A stretch of 50,280 bases of DNA. It comes from an uncultured Prevotella sp. Lineage in GTDB: Bacteria; Bacteroidota; Bacteroidia; Bacteroidales; Bacteroidaceae. The position numbers and the translations under genes are program-made. This document shows, in pieces, positions 24,683-31,998 of the stretch (positions within the stretch are counted from its first letter, which is position 1; each line of letters begins with the position of its first letter). The DNA is taken from NCBI GenBank assembly GCA_905233425.1, contig CAJOEC010000070.1:1-50280 (forward strand). The letters are read 5' to 3'. Under the pieces are notes generated by a model. The model saw only the letters and a list, made by a program, of their open reading frames with translations. It was not told where the DNA came from and ran no database searches.

Positions 24683-26143
24683 TTAATCTGTTGTTTCATT
24701 AATTATTTCGCGTACCACCTCTCTGTCGTCGAAGTGGTGCTTCACACCACGTATCTCCTGGTAGTCCTCGTGACCCTTTCCGGCTATGAGTATCACGTCG
24801 CCTTTCTGGGCCATCATGGCAGCGGTGCGTATGGCCTCGCGGCGGTCGACGATGGCGACGACCTTCTTCATCTGCTGTGGCACCAGCCCGGCCAGCATGT
24901 CGTTGATGATGTCCTGCGGTTCCTCGAAGCGGGGGTTGTCGCTGGTGATGATTACGCGGTCGCTCTGGCGCACAGCCTCCTGAGCCATGAGCGGACGCTT
25001 GCCCTTGTCGCGGTTTCCGCCTGCACCGCAGACGGTGATGACCTTGCCACCCTTGCCGTCGAGCACCTCATGTATTGCACGCAGCACGTTTTCCAGAGCG
25101 TCGGGCGTGTGGGCGTAGTCCACGACGGCCGTCCAGCCGTCGGGCGACGAGATGGGTTCCAACCGACCGGCAACGCTCTTCAGTGTGCTCAGCACCACGA
25201 GGATGTCCTCTGCCGGCTTGCCTAACAGACGGGCGGCGCCATAGACGGCCAAGAGGTTTGAGAGATTGAAGCGCCCGATGAACTGCACGCCCACCTCGCG
25301 CCCGTCGATTTCGAGGTACATGCCCTCGAAGTGGGCCTCGATGATGCGGCCGCGGAAGTCGGCCATGGTACGGGTGCTGTAGGTCTTCACCGTGGCGCGG
25401 GTGTTCTGCACCATGAACATTCCGTTCTTGTCGTCGGCGTTGGTCAGGGCGAAACTGCCCTTGGGCAGCATGTCGAAGAACGCCTTCTTCGCGTCGCGGT
25501 AGTTCTCCACGGTCTTGTGATAGTCCAGATGGTCGCGGGTGAGGTTGGTGAAGATGCCTCCGGCAAACTTCAGCCCGCCTATGCGCTTTTGGGCTATGGC
25601 GTGGCTCGAGCACTCCATGAACACATACTCGCAGCCGGCGTCGGCCATGCGGCGCAACAGCGAGTTCAGCTCTATGGGGTCGGGAGTGGTATGTGTGGCG
25701 GCGACAGGCTCGCCGTCGATGTAGTTACACACGGTAGAGAGCAGTCCGCACTTGTGGCCAAGGCGGCGGAAGAGGTTGTAGAGCAATGTGGCGATAGTGG
25801 TCTTACCGTTAGTGCCCGTTACGCCCACGAGGCGCAGCTGCTCCGACGGACGACCGTAGAACGCCGTGGCCAAAGCCCCCACGACAGCCTCAGTTGAGGC
25901 CACCCTGATTACTACAGCAGAGGGCTTGGGAATGGGCATCTCTTCACATACAATGGCAGAAGCCCCCATCTCGAGGGCTTTGCCAATGTACTCGTGCCCG
26001 TCAGTCTGAGTGCCGCGGATTGCGACAAACAGACTGCCAGGTTTCACCTGCCGCGAGTCGATGCACACGCCTGTGATCGTGGTCTCTAAAGACCCCTCGA
26101 CGGCCATCACTTCTATGCTCTCAAAAACATTACGTAGTGTCAT
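24683..26143 (-). CDS. murE: UDP-MurNAc-tripeptide synthetase (meso-DAP adding)
   Basis: Mur ligase adding the third stem residue, 486 residues. '[18 protein letters not shown]' is the ATP loop, '[10 protein letters not shown]' a central mark, and '[11 protein letters not shown]' the C-terminal domain. The sequence '[11 protein letters not shown]' carries DNPR, the motif of meso-diaminopimelate-adding MurE, so the peptidoglycan is predicted to be DAP-type. Located between the PBP gene and mraY; its leader is a TTAACTCC repeat array. Confidence 0.96.
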   Translation of the reverse strand: MTLRNVFESIEVMAVEGSLETTITGVCIDSRQVKPGSLFVAIRGTQTDGHEYIGKALEMGASAIVCEEMPIPKPSAVVIRVASTEAVVGALATAFYGRPSEQLRLVGVTGTNGKTTIATLLYNLFRRLGHKCGLLSTVCNYIDGEPVAATHTTPDPIELNSLLRRMADAGCEYVFMECSSHAIAQKRIGGLKFAGGIFTNLTRDHLDYHKTVENYRDAKKAFFDMLPKGSFALTNADDKNGMFMVQNTRATVKTYSTRTMADFRGRIIEAHFEGMYLEIDGREVGVQFIGRFNLSNLLAVYGAARLLGKPAEDILVVLSTLKSVAGRLEPISSPDGWTAVVDYAHTPDALENVLRAIHEVLDGKGGKVITVCGAGGNRDKGKRPLMAQEAVRQSDRVIITSDNPRFEEPQDIINDMLAGLVPQQMKKVVAIVDRREAIRTAAMMAQKGDVILIAGKGHEDYQEIRGVKHHFDDREVVREIINETTD

Positions 26144-26148
26144 GTTAT

Positions 26149-26291
26149 TCCTCCTTTAACTCCTTTAACTCCTTTAACTCCTTTAACTCCCAATAACTCC
26201 CTTAACTCCTTTAACTCCTTTAACTCCTTTAACTCCTTTAACTCCCAATAACTCCCTTAACTCCTTTAACTCCCTTAACTCCTTTAACTCC
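26149..26291. repeat. CTCCTTTAA simple-sequence array between the PBP gene and murE
   Basis: About 15 units of the 9-base motif CTCCTTTAA (with CCCAATAA and CCCTTAA variants, themselves in two longer near-identical blocks) fill the whole spacer. Related GGAGTTAAAAGGAG sequence lies upstream of rpoB (42110-42150). Confidence 0.9.
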
Positions 26292-26297
26292 CCACAA

Positions 26298-28439
26298 TCA
26301 TTTCAGTTCCAGATAGCACACCATTCCCGGATGCAAAACCGTTCCCGGTGCAATGCTCTGGCTCTTCACCTGTCCGGTGCCCTGCAGCCGCACCTTCACC
26401 CCCTGCTGCTCCACCAAGTAGACAGCATCGCTGGCTCCCATGCCAATGGTGCTGGGCATGGTGTTCTCGGCGAACTCAGGCTTCGATACCTCAACCTCCT
26501 TGTCGCTGATGCCCAGATGGCCCAGCACGTAGTCTACGGCGGAGATGTCGCCCTGCTTCACCACGGGCACGAACACCGACGTAGAGTCGCGTGCATCCGT
26601 GACATCCAGTTTGAGGTTGCGTGCCATGACACCCTCGGAGATGTTGTGGAACACGGCTCCCGACATTGCTCCGCCCGATGCGGGCAGTCCGGCCTTCTTC
26701 ATGCACACGATGCAGGTGTACATGGGGTCGTCGGAGGGGAAATACCCGCAGAACGTCAGCCAGTACTCCACGGTGCCGCTGCGATAGTGTCCGCCCTTTG
26801 CCACCTGTGCCGTGCCAGTCTTACCCGACACTTGGAAGGCATGGCTTCCGGCCTTCTTTCCCAAACCCTGGCTCACGACATGGCGTAGCACAGTCTGCAT
26901 GGTGCTTATTGCCTTGGGGCTGGCAATCTGCTCCTTCACCACTTCGGGCTGCACCTCTGCCACCACCACGCCGTCCTTTACGAACTGCTTGACGAATCGC
27001 GGGCGCATCATGCGGCCGTTGTTGGCGATGGCGTTGTAGAACGTCACGGTGTTGATGGGTGCCACCTGTGTCTCGTAGCCTATCGACATCCATGGCAGCG
27101 TGGTTTTGCTCCAGTAGAGGCCTTTGTTGGTCGTCTTGGTGTTCGGGTAGCGAATCTTCGGCTTGGCATATCCCACCATGGGCAGCTGCAGGTCCTCGCC
27201 GATGCCCACGCGGTAGAGTCCGTCAACATATTTCGAGGGGTTGCTGCCGTAGAAATGGTCAATGGTATAGCTCACGCCGATGTTCGAGCTGACCTCCAGC
27301 GTGCGTGCCAGGTTGATGCTGCCGTAGCCGCCCCGGTGCCAGTTGTGGTCCTTCATCTTCGCCCCGTGCATGGGCATGACGCCGCTGCCTGTGTTGATGA
27401 CATAGCTGGTGTCCACCACTCCGTCGTCGAGGGCCACAAGAATCGATGCCGTCTTGAACACCGAGCCAGGCTCGCAGCGGTAGCTGATGGCGTCGTTGAA
27501 CAGTTCGCGGTAGCTGCCGTCGCTGCAGCGGCGCATGTTCACGATGGCCTTCACGTCGCCGGTCTTCACCTCCATGAGTATGGCCACGCCCATCGAGGCC
27601 TCCCATTTCTTCAGTTCGTCGACGAGGGATTTCTCTGCCAGGTCCTGCATACCTATGTCGATAGTGGTGACGATGTCGGCTCCGTCAATCGGGGGCGCCA
27701 CGGTGAAGGGCACAATCTTGTCGAGCACCTTCTCCTTGCGCTGCAGTCCGTACTCGCCGCGCAGGATGCTGTCGTAGCTAAGTTCGATGCCGAAGCGTGC
27801 CGTGTCCTTGCCACCCTCGTAGCTGCGTATGTCGCCGATGGTGCGCTCGGCCAGCGAGCCGAAGGGGCGGCGGCGTGCGTCGAACTTCTCGGCATGGAAG
27901 CCGTAGCGGTTCTGCGGCAGGTTGAAATAGGGCAGCTGCTTCACCTCGCAATAGGTGCTGTAGCTGATGCGGCGGGGCCACACCCACCAGTGGCGGGCGC
28001 CGATGGTCTTCTCGCCGCGCTTGTTCACCACCACCTTCTTGCGGCCTTTCTCAAGCCGCTCCTTGAACTGCTGGGCCGTCCACTCGGGGAAGATGTTGTG
28101 CAGACCGTCGCAGAGACTGTCGATGAGTTCCGCCCACGTGCTGTCACGGCGGTGTATCCACAAGGTGTCGTTAGGGTCGCCGGGCTGGAAGTCCATGAAT
28201 ATCTTGTACTCGGGTATGCTGCTGGCCAGCAGCTGGCCGTCGCTGCTGAGAATGTTGCCACGGTTGGGGCGTACCTTCACGCTGTCCTTCTTCTGGCTGT
28301 CGGCCACAACGTCCCAGTAGGCCTTGCGGGCAGTCATGGTGTAGCCGGCCTTTGCCAGCACGGCAACGCCTATAAGTGTGAGCGCCATTGCCATGAAGAA
28401 ATAGCGCGGTAGTACCTTGTCTTTCTCAAACTTGCTCAT
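26298..28439 (-). CDS. ftsI: septal penicillin-binding protein with PASTA domain (FtsI/PBP3 type)
   Basis: Class B transpeptidase of 713 residues: an N-terminal membrane anchor (~15-32), a dimerisation domain ('RGNILSSDGQLLASSIPEY', 'RRPFGSLAERTIG'), the transpeptidase domain and a single C-terminal PASTA domain (~645-713). Active-site motifs: SVFK near residue 326, SSN (in 'SSNIGVSY') and KTG in 'SGKTGTAQV' near 538. It cross-links septal glycan strands together with FtsW. PASTA tails are rare in Proteobacteria but normal for Bacteroidetes division PBPs. Confidence 0.94.
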   Translation of the reverse strand: MSKFEKDKVLPRYFFMAMALTLIGVAVLAKAGYTMTARKAYWDVVADSQKKDSVKVRPNRGNILSSDGQLLASSIPEYKIFMDFQPGDPNDTLWIHRRDSTWAELIDSLCDGLHNIFPEWTAQQFKERLEKGRKKVVVNKRGEKTIGARHWWVWPRRISYSTYCEVKQLPYFNLPQNRYGFHAEKFDARRRPFGSLAERTIGDIRSYEGGKDTARFGIELSYDSILRGEYGLQRKEKVLDKIVPFTVAPPIDGADIVTTIDIGMQDLAEKSLVDELKKWEASMGVAILMEVKTGDVKAIVNMRRCSDGSYRELFNDAISYRCEPGSVFKTASILVALDDGVVDTSYVINTGSGVMPMHGAKMKDHNWHRGGYGSINLARTLEVSSNIGVSYTIDHFYGSNPSKYVDGLYRVGIGEDLQLPMVGYAKPKIRYPNTKTTNKGLYWSKTTLPWMSIGYETQVAPINTVTFYNAIANNGRMMRPRFVKQFVKDGVVVAEVQPEVVKEQIASPKAISTMQTVLRHVVSQGLGKKAGSHAFQVSGKTGTAQVAKGGHYRSGTVEYWLTFCGYFPSDDPMYTCIVCMKKAGLPASGGAMSGAVFHNISEGVMARNLKLDVTDARDSTSVFVPVVKQGDISAVDYVLGHLGISDKEVEVSKPEFAENTMPSTIGMGASDAVYLVEQQGVKVRLQGTGQVKSQSIAPGTVLHPGMVCYLELK

Positions 28440-28515
28440 AACTACAGATTATATAATTAGTAATGAGTAATTATTAATTATGATTACTTCCTCTTCCTGT
28501 TTTGAAAGGTATCGT

Positions 28516-28560
28516 CACTTTCACTCCCCTTTCACTCCTCTTTCACTCCCCCTTCACTCC
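28516..28560. repeat. TTTCACTCCC repeats between ftsL and the PBP gene
   Basis: Four units of the inverted GGGAGTGAA repeat seen upstream of proB. The ftsL stop codon (TGA, complement of 28554-28556) is supplied by the repeat. Confidence 0.85.
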
Positions 28561-29102
28561 GAAGGAGATACATCAACTATATACGGCGGCTGCTCCGGAA
28601 TGATTAGTTTGTTGTCCTCGTTCTCGCTGAGCACCTTCAGCACATTGCTCTGGCGGCACAGCTCCGTGAGATTGCTCGAACTCGACATTGCCCTGAACTT
28701 GGCGTCGACCAGTTCTTTCTCCAACTGGCTTATCTTGATGACATCCTGCTGGCACTGGTATCTCACTCCGACGTAGACGCAGGTGAGCATGACAATCAGG
28801 ATGATAAGCCCGACGTAGTGGCGTGCAAGAGTCAGCAGGTAGTCGCCGCCTACTATCTGTCGCAGCGTCTGCGTGCCTACAGGCGCCTCGTCGTCTTCGC
28901 TGGCCCGCTCTTTGAGTTGCTGCAGCGTCGACTGCGCTTTCGTTTTTGGCTTCGCTGCCCCGGCGGCGTCCCCCGCCGGGGCAGATGCTTCCGTAGGCTC
29001 TGCCAAGCCCGCTGTCGACAGCGCGCCGCCCTGTTCGGCATCGGCACTGACGGACGAAGCCTCTACAATTTCTTTCTCTATATTCATTTCAGGGACTTTC
29101 AT
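28554..29102 (-). CDS. ftsL: FtsL-like cell division protein
   Basis: A bitopic protein of 182 residues. A long acidic, Ala/Ser-rich cytoplasmic tail (residues 1-~90) precedes one membrane segment (~96-115, 'YVGLIILIVMLTCVYVGV'), followed by a short periplasmic leucine-zipper-like coil ('ISQLEKELVDAKFRAMSSSSNLTEL'). This layout and its place between rsmH and the PBP gene identify it as the Bacteroidetes FtsL equivalent, though similarity to E. coli FtsL is low. The N-terminal tail is much longer than the classical one. An ATG six codons in (MNIEKEIV) is an alternative start. Confidence 0.83.
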   Translation of the reverse strand: MKVPEMNIEKEIVEASSVSADAEQGGALSTAGLAEPTEASAPAGDAAGAAKPKTKAQSTLQQLKERASEDDEAPVGTQTLRQIVGGDYLLTLARHYVGLIILIVMLTCVYVGVRYQCQQDVIKISQLEKELVDAKFRAMSSSSNLTELCRQSNVLKVLSENEDNKLIIPEQPPYIVDVSPSE

Positions 29103-29146
29103 AGTTGAAAATGTTTTAAATGTCTTGTTGTCTCAATGTCTTGTTG

Positions 29147-30085
29147 TCACACTTTCTCCGCGATCCTTAGTTTCGCGCTGCGGCTCCGTGGGTTTGCCGC
29201 CAGTTCTTCTTCCGATGGTGTCACCACCTTATTATTAATAATGTGTAGCGGCGCCGTCACCCTTCCGAAGAAGTCCTGCTGCATTTTGCCTTCCGTGTTT
29301 CCGCTGCGCATCATGTTCTTCACAATCCTGTCTTCAAGCGAGTGGTAGGTCAGCACCACCAGCCGGCCTCCTGGCACGAGCAGCTTTGTGGCTGCCTGGA
29401 GCATCTCCTTGAGCACCTCCATCTCGCGGTTCACCTCTATGCGGAGTGCCTGGAATATTTTCGCCCCGTCCTTCTTCCACTGTCCGCCCGACGACTGGCT
29501 GTCGGCCGACATGTCCATTCCTACAGCTTTCAGCAGCTGGCCTGTGGTCTCTATGCGCTGTTGCTGCCGGGCCTTCACTATTGCCGCCGCTAACCGGCGC
29601 GAGTTCTTCAGTTCACCGTAGAGGTGGAACATCGTCGAGAGCTGTTCCTCGTCGTACCCGTTCACCACGTCGGCCGCCGTCGTTCCGCCCCGCTGGTTCA
29701 TGCGCATGTCGAGCTGAGTGTCGAAACGGAAGGAGAATCCCCGCGCCGCGTCGTCGAAATGGTGCGACGACACACCCAAGTCGGCTATCACCCCGTTGAG
29801 TTTCCCAACCCCGTAGTAGCGCATCCAGTTGTTCATGTAGCAGAAGTTGGAGCGTATGAAGGTGAAATTCCCGGCCTTCAGCTGACAGGCGTTACGCTCT
29901 GCGTCGGCATCCTGGTCGAAGGCGTAGAGGTGGCCCGTTCCATCCAACCGTCTGAGTATCTCCTTGCTGTGGCCGCCGCCACCGAAGGTCGCGTCTGCAT
30001 AGATGCCGCCGGGCTGGATGTCCAGCCCGTCGACGCTTTCCTCGAGAAGCACAGTTACGTGATATGTCTCTGCCGTCGTTATCAT
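29147..30085 (-). CDS. rsmH: 16S rRNA m4C1402 methyltransferase RsmH
   Basis: SAM-dependent methyltransferase (MraW) of 312 residues acting on 16S rRNA C1402. 'YHVTVLLEESVDGL' starts the family, 'YADATFGGGGHSKEIL' is the SAM loop, 'LGVSSHHFDDAARGFSFR' and 'LTYHSLEDRIVKNMMR' are further signatures. It starts 15 bases after the mraZ stop. Its stop codon lies in a small repeat (two copies of AATGTCTTGTTGTC around 29119-29149). Confidence 0.96.
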   Translation of the reverse strand: MITTAETYHVTVLLEESVDGLDIQPGGIYADATFGGGGHSKEILRRLDGTGHLYAFDQDADAERNACQLKAGNFTFIRSNFCYMNNWMRYYGVGKLNGVIADLGVSSHHFDDAARGFSFRFDTQLDMRMNQRGGTTAADVVNGYDEEQLSTMFHLYGELKNSRRLAAAIVKARQQQRIETTGQLLKAVGMDMSADSQSSGGQWKKDGAKIFQALRIEVNREMEVLKEMLQAATKLLVPGGRLVVLTYHSLEDRIVKNMMRSGNTEGKMQQDFFGRVTAPLHIINNKVVTPSEEELAANPRSRSAKLRIAEKV

Positions 30086-30100
30086 TATTGTTGTGGGCTG

Positions 30101-30568
30101 TCATACGGTTTTGGGTGTTGTTACCATCAGGGCCTCAAGCTGGCTTGCGAAGTCCTCGTCGGAGAGGAACGGCTGCTCGGTGTTCTCGGCCGACCATATC
30201 TCTATGGTGTCGTTTATTCCCAAGAAGCGCACCGACTGGTTTATCTGCGCCTTGGCGAGGTATTCTTTCGGAATGAGGAAACGGCCGTTGCCGTCGAGCG
30301 TCAGTTCCATAGCCTCCGAAGCGTACTGGCGGAGCACCATCTTGCTGGCTCTGTCAAACTCGTTGACACGCTGCATGAGGGTGTCGATGCGTTTGTTCCA
30401 GACACTCAGAGGATAGAGCACCAGGCAGGGCTGGTGGACATCCTTGCGGAGGACAAGCACCTCGTCGCCGCTCCCCTGTAGAACCTTGCGGAAAACTGCA
30501 GGAAGGAAAACGCGACCCTTGACGTCGGTCTTCGCCTCTATGTTGCCTAAGAACCTTATCTCACTCAT
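30101..30568 (-). CDS. mraZ: transcriptional regulator MraZ
   Basis: Two-domain AbrB-like DNA-binding protein of 155 residues that represses the dcw cluster by binding TGGGN repeats at its own promoter. Start 'MSEIRFLGNIEAKTDVKGRVFLPAVFR' is the first SpoVT-AbrB domain; the second is at 'LDGNGRFLIPKEYLAKAQI'. I chose the ATG at 30568; an upstream ATG at 30625 adds non-conserved residues. First gene of the cluster, preceded by a -7 box and three MraZ boxes. Confidence 0.95.
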   Translation of the reverse strand: MSEIRFLGNIEAKTDVKGRVFLPAVFRKVLQGSGDEVLVLRKDVHQPCLVLYPLSVWNKRIDTLMQRVNEFDRASKMVLRQYASEAMELTLDGNGRFLIPKEYLAKAQINQSVRFLGINDTIEIWSAENTEQPFLSDEDFASQLEALMVTTPKTV

Positions 30569-30671
30569 TACGACTTCTCGTTGACGGTTGCTATCGCTGT
30601 TCAAATGGGAACGCGAGCGTCTCACACATCATCGCTGACGAAAGAGATTGTCCGCTTCCCGGATTTTGCTG

Positions 30672-30679
30672 CAAAGATA
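30672..30679 (-). promoter_or_regulatory. -7 promoter box of the dcw cluster
   Basis: Reverse-strand TATCTTTG matches TAnnTTTG, ~104 bases upstream of mraZ. The position where TTTG would be expected is occupied by MraZ boxes. Confidence 0.65.
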
Positions 30680-30683
30680 GTCA

Positions 30684-30713
30684 TTATTCCCCATTTCGCC
30701 CCACTTTGCCCCA
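30684..30713 (-). promoter_or_regulatory. MraZ operator: three TGGGG boxes at 10-bp period
   Basis: On the reverse strand three units TGGGGCAAAG, TGGGGCGAAA and TGGGGAATAA follow each other with an exact 10-base period. MraZ is known to bind TGGGN repeats separated by 5 bases at the mra promoter, which is precisely this arrangement. It directly abuts the -7 box, so binding should block RNA polymerase. A further TGGGGGAAAG plus degenerate TGGTATCGAA lies at 30736-30755. Confidence 0.85.
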
Positions 30714-30938
30714 ATTTTTTAAAAAAAATTTGCTTTTCGATACCACTTTCCCCCACTTTCCTCCTCTCGTCCTACACAATAAGCTAAAAGTGTGCATCGC
30801 TTTTTGCCACTGTTCGCACATTTTTCCAGCCAACACCAACCTCTCGGTCGCCGACATTCGTTTCTCTCTTGCAGGCCTCTTGGGCCGCCAAGTCAAGGCT
30901 CCCCCATGATAGCGACAGGCCCCCCGGAGGCCCCAAAA

Positions 30939-31023
30939 AGTTCGCGCCGTGCGAACTCCCAGTCCGCGCCGTGCGAACTCCCAGTTCGCGCCGTGCGAAC
31001 TCATAGTCCGCCCGGCGCGAACT
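30939..31023. repeat. array of four 19-bp palindromes, 22-bp period
   Basis: Palindromes AGTTCGC/AGTCCGC - five-base loop - GCGAACT start at 30939, 30961, 30983 and 31005, each followed by 3 spacer bases. Longer inverted flanks (GACAGGCC 30914-30921 and GGCCTGTC 31028-31035, with AAAAAGTTCGCG against CGCGAACTTTTT) enclose the array. Related to 11000-11062. Confidence 0.88.
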
Positions 31024-31083
31024 TTTTGGCCTGTCGGAGACGACCGACAGACATACGCCACCCTCGTATGGCTTGCCCCCGTA

Positions 31084-31103
31084 GGGACGCGACGTGTCGC
31101 GTC
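31084..31103. repeat. REP-like palindrome
   Basis: GGACGCGAC-GT-GTCGCGTCC, a perfect 9-bp-arm palindrome. A similar core is present in the ftsZ-side hairpin at 14109-14146. Confidence 0.55.
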
Positions 31104-31176
31104 CGCACTCGCCCTATGTCGCGTTAAACTTTGTCACATTTTCCGTGCGAATGCAGCTTGTTTATAAAATAATGTG

Positions 31177-31184
31177 TACCTTTG
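31177..31184 (+). promoter_or_regulatory. -7 promoter box upstream of the interrupted small ORF
   Basis: TACCTTTG matches TAnnTTTG, 32 bases before the ATG at 31217. A TTG lies 16 bases upstream, so the -33 part is weak. Confidence 0.45.
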
Positions 31185-31216
31185 CACCCGAAATTTCATT
31201 CAAATACGTATTTGTT

Positions 31217-31532
31217 ATGTGCATGGTGATTTCTATTAATTAAATGGTGCGCAGCCACTCCCCTCCCTTCAAGGGGAGGGGCTGGGGGTGGGGTCTGTAA
31301 CTTCTTGTCTACTAATTATATACTGACCCCACCCCGCGAGCTCTGCTCGGGAATGAGGCTGCGCGTAGTTTTTGCAATTTGTAGAACATACTGCATGTAC
31401 AACAGTTCCCTAAAGGACGAGCTGCTCAGCGAGACGCGCCGCTCGTTTGACAGCGAGGCCATCGCCCTGCTCACCGCGCTAATGGCTTTCACCGCGCAGA
31501 CGGCGGGGGCGGCAACGGCGGCCATGATTTAG
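31217..31532 (+). pseudogene. small ORF interrupted by a MITE-like element
   Basis: Codons ATG TGC ATG (31217-31225) are followed by a 166-bp element and then by a second TGCATG (31392-31397) and an open frame to TAG at 31530-31532. Removing the element and one TGCATG restores a continuous 48-codon frame (MCMYNSSLKDELLSETRRSF...AATAAMI) placed 32 bases after a -7 box. I do not recognise the peptide; its Ala-rich C-terminus could be a membrane segment. Even after insertion an ATG at 31395 could restart the last 45 codons. Confidence 0.6.
31226..31391. mobile_element. MITE-like element, copy 2 (166 bp, TGCATG target duplication)
   Basis: Ends GTGATTTCTATTAAT and TTTGTAGAACATAC form imperfect terminal inverted repeats; internal GCGCAGCC/GGCTGCGC and GGGGTGGGGTC/GACCCCACCCC pairs allow folding into a long hairpin. 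It is flanked by identical TGCATG at 31220-31225 and 31392-31397. No protein is encoded, so it would depend on a transposase elsewhere. Copy 1 at 11296-11428 lacks ~37 internal bases. Confidence 0.8.
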
Positions 31533-31618
31533 GCGGGCGAAGGTGATAAAAAGATACACTTTCGCCCGCTTTCTATACTTTTAACGCGCGAAACGCACGT
31601 TATTAAAAAATTAATGCG

Positions 31619-31626
31619 TACCTTTG
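31619..31626 (+). promoter_or_regulatory. -7 promoter box of the antitoxin/PIN locus
   Basis: TACCTTTG matches TAnnTTTG; about 108 bases separate it from the antitoxin ATG. The -33 element is not clear. Confidence 0.45.
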
Positions 31627-31734
31627 CATACAAATTGCGTGCGAAACTCGGCGGCGCCTCAGCAATCGGAGCAAGCTCTATTGTATTCGGATTGCACGAG
31701 CTTCGCAGCCGTAAACCACAAAAGAGTAACAGAT

Positions 31735-31998
31735 ATGGAAGACTTGGTATTATCAATCCCCACACAGGACGGGGCTTTCGTCGAGACGCTGGCACGACGC
31801 ATGGGCTGGACGATGCATCGCCGTACCCGCTTCGCCGGGCAAGCCGTCACACCGGCAGCGGCTGTCTGCCATGCCGCCCCAAGCAGACGCGAGGCAGCCA
31901 TGCTATTTGTACAGAACCTCTCCGTGCGCGGAGACCAGCCCGTACCGGCCGATGAGCGTGGCATCGACGCACTTATCAACGAGAAATACGACAAATGA
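31735..31998 (+). CDS. antitoxin-like protein of a PIN-domain toxin-antitoxin pair
   Basis: A small protein of 87 residues starting 'MEDLVLSIPTQDGAFVETLARRMGWTM', a pattern typical of short Bacteroidales proteins encoded directly before PIN-domain toxins. It overlaps the next gene by 4 bases (ATGA), the usual translational coupling of antitoxin and toxin. I chose the ATG at 31735; the frame is open to 31624 but that part is leader DNA. No clear DNA-binding domain is visible; the N-terminal part may be a ribbon-helix-helix strand and the C-terminal part would wrap the toxin. Its partner is truncated, so it may now be an orphan. Confidence 0.68.
   Translation: MEDLVLSIPTQDGAFVETLARRMGWTMHRRTRFAGQAVTPAAAVCHAAPSRREAAMLFVQNLSVRGDQPVPADERGIDALINEKYDK

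Noticed and set aside
27255..28412. 385-residue open frame antisense to the septal PBP gene
   Set aside because: Low-complexity Val/Ala/His composition, no domain; the PBP has SxxK, SxN and KTG motifs.
30684..31061. Reverse 125-residue frame upstream of mraZ
   Set aside because: It runs through the MraZ operator and the hairpin array; Arg/Thr/Ala-rich artefact.
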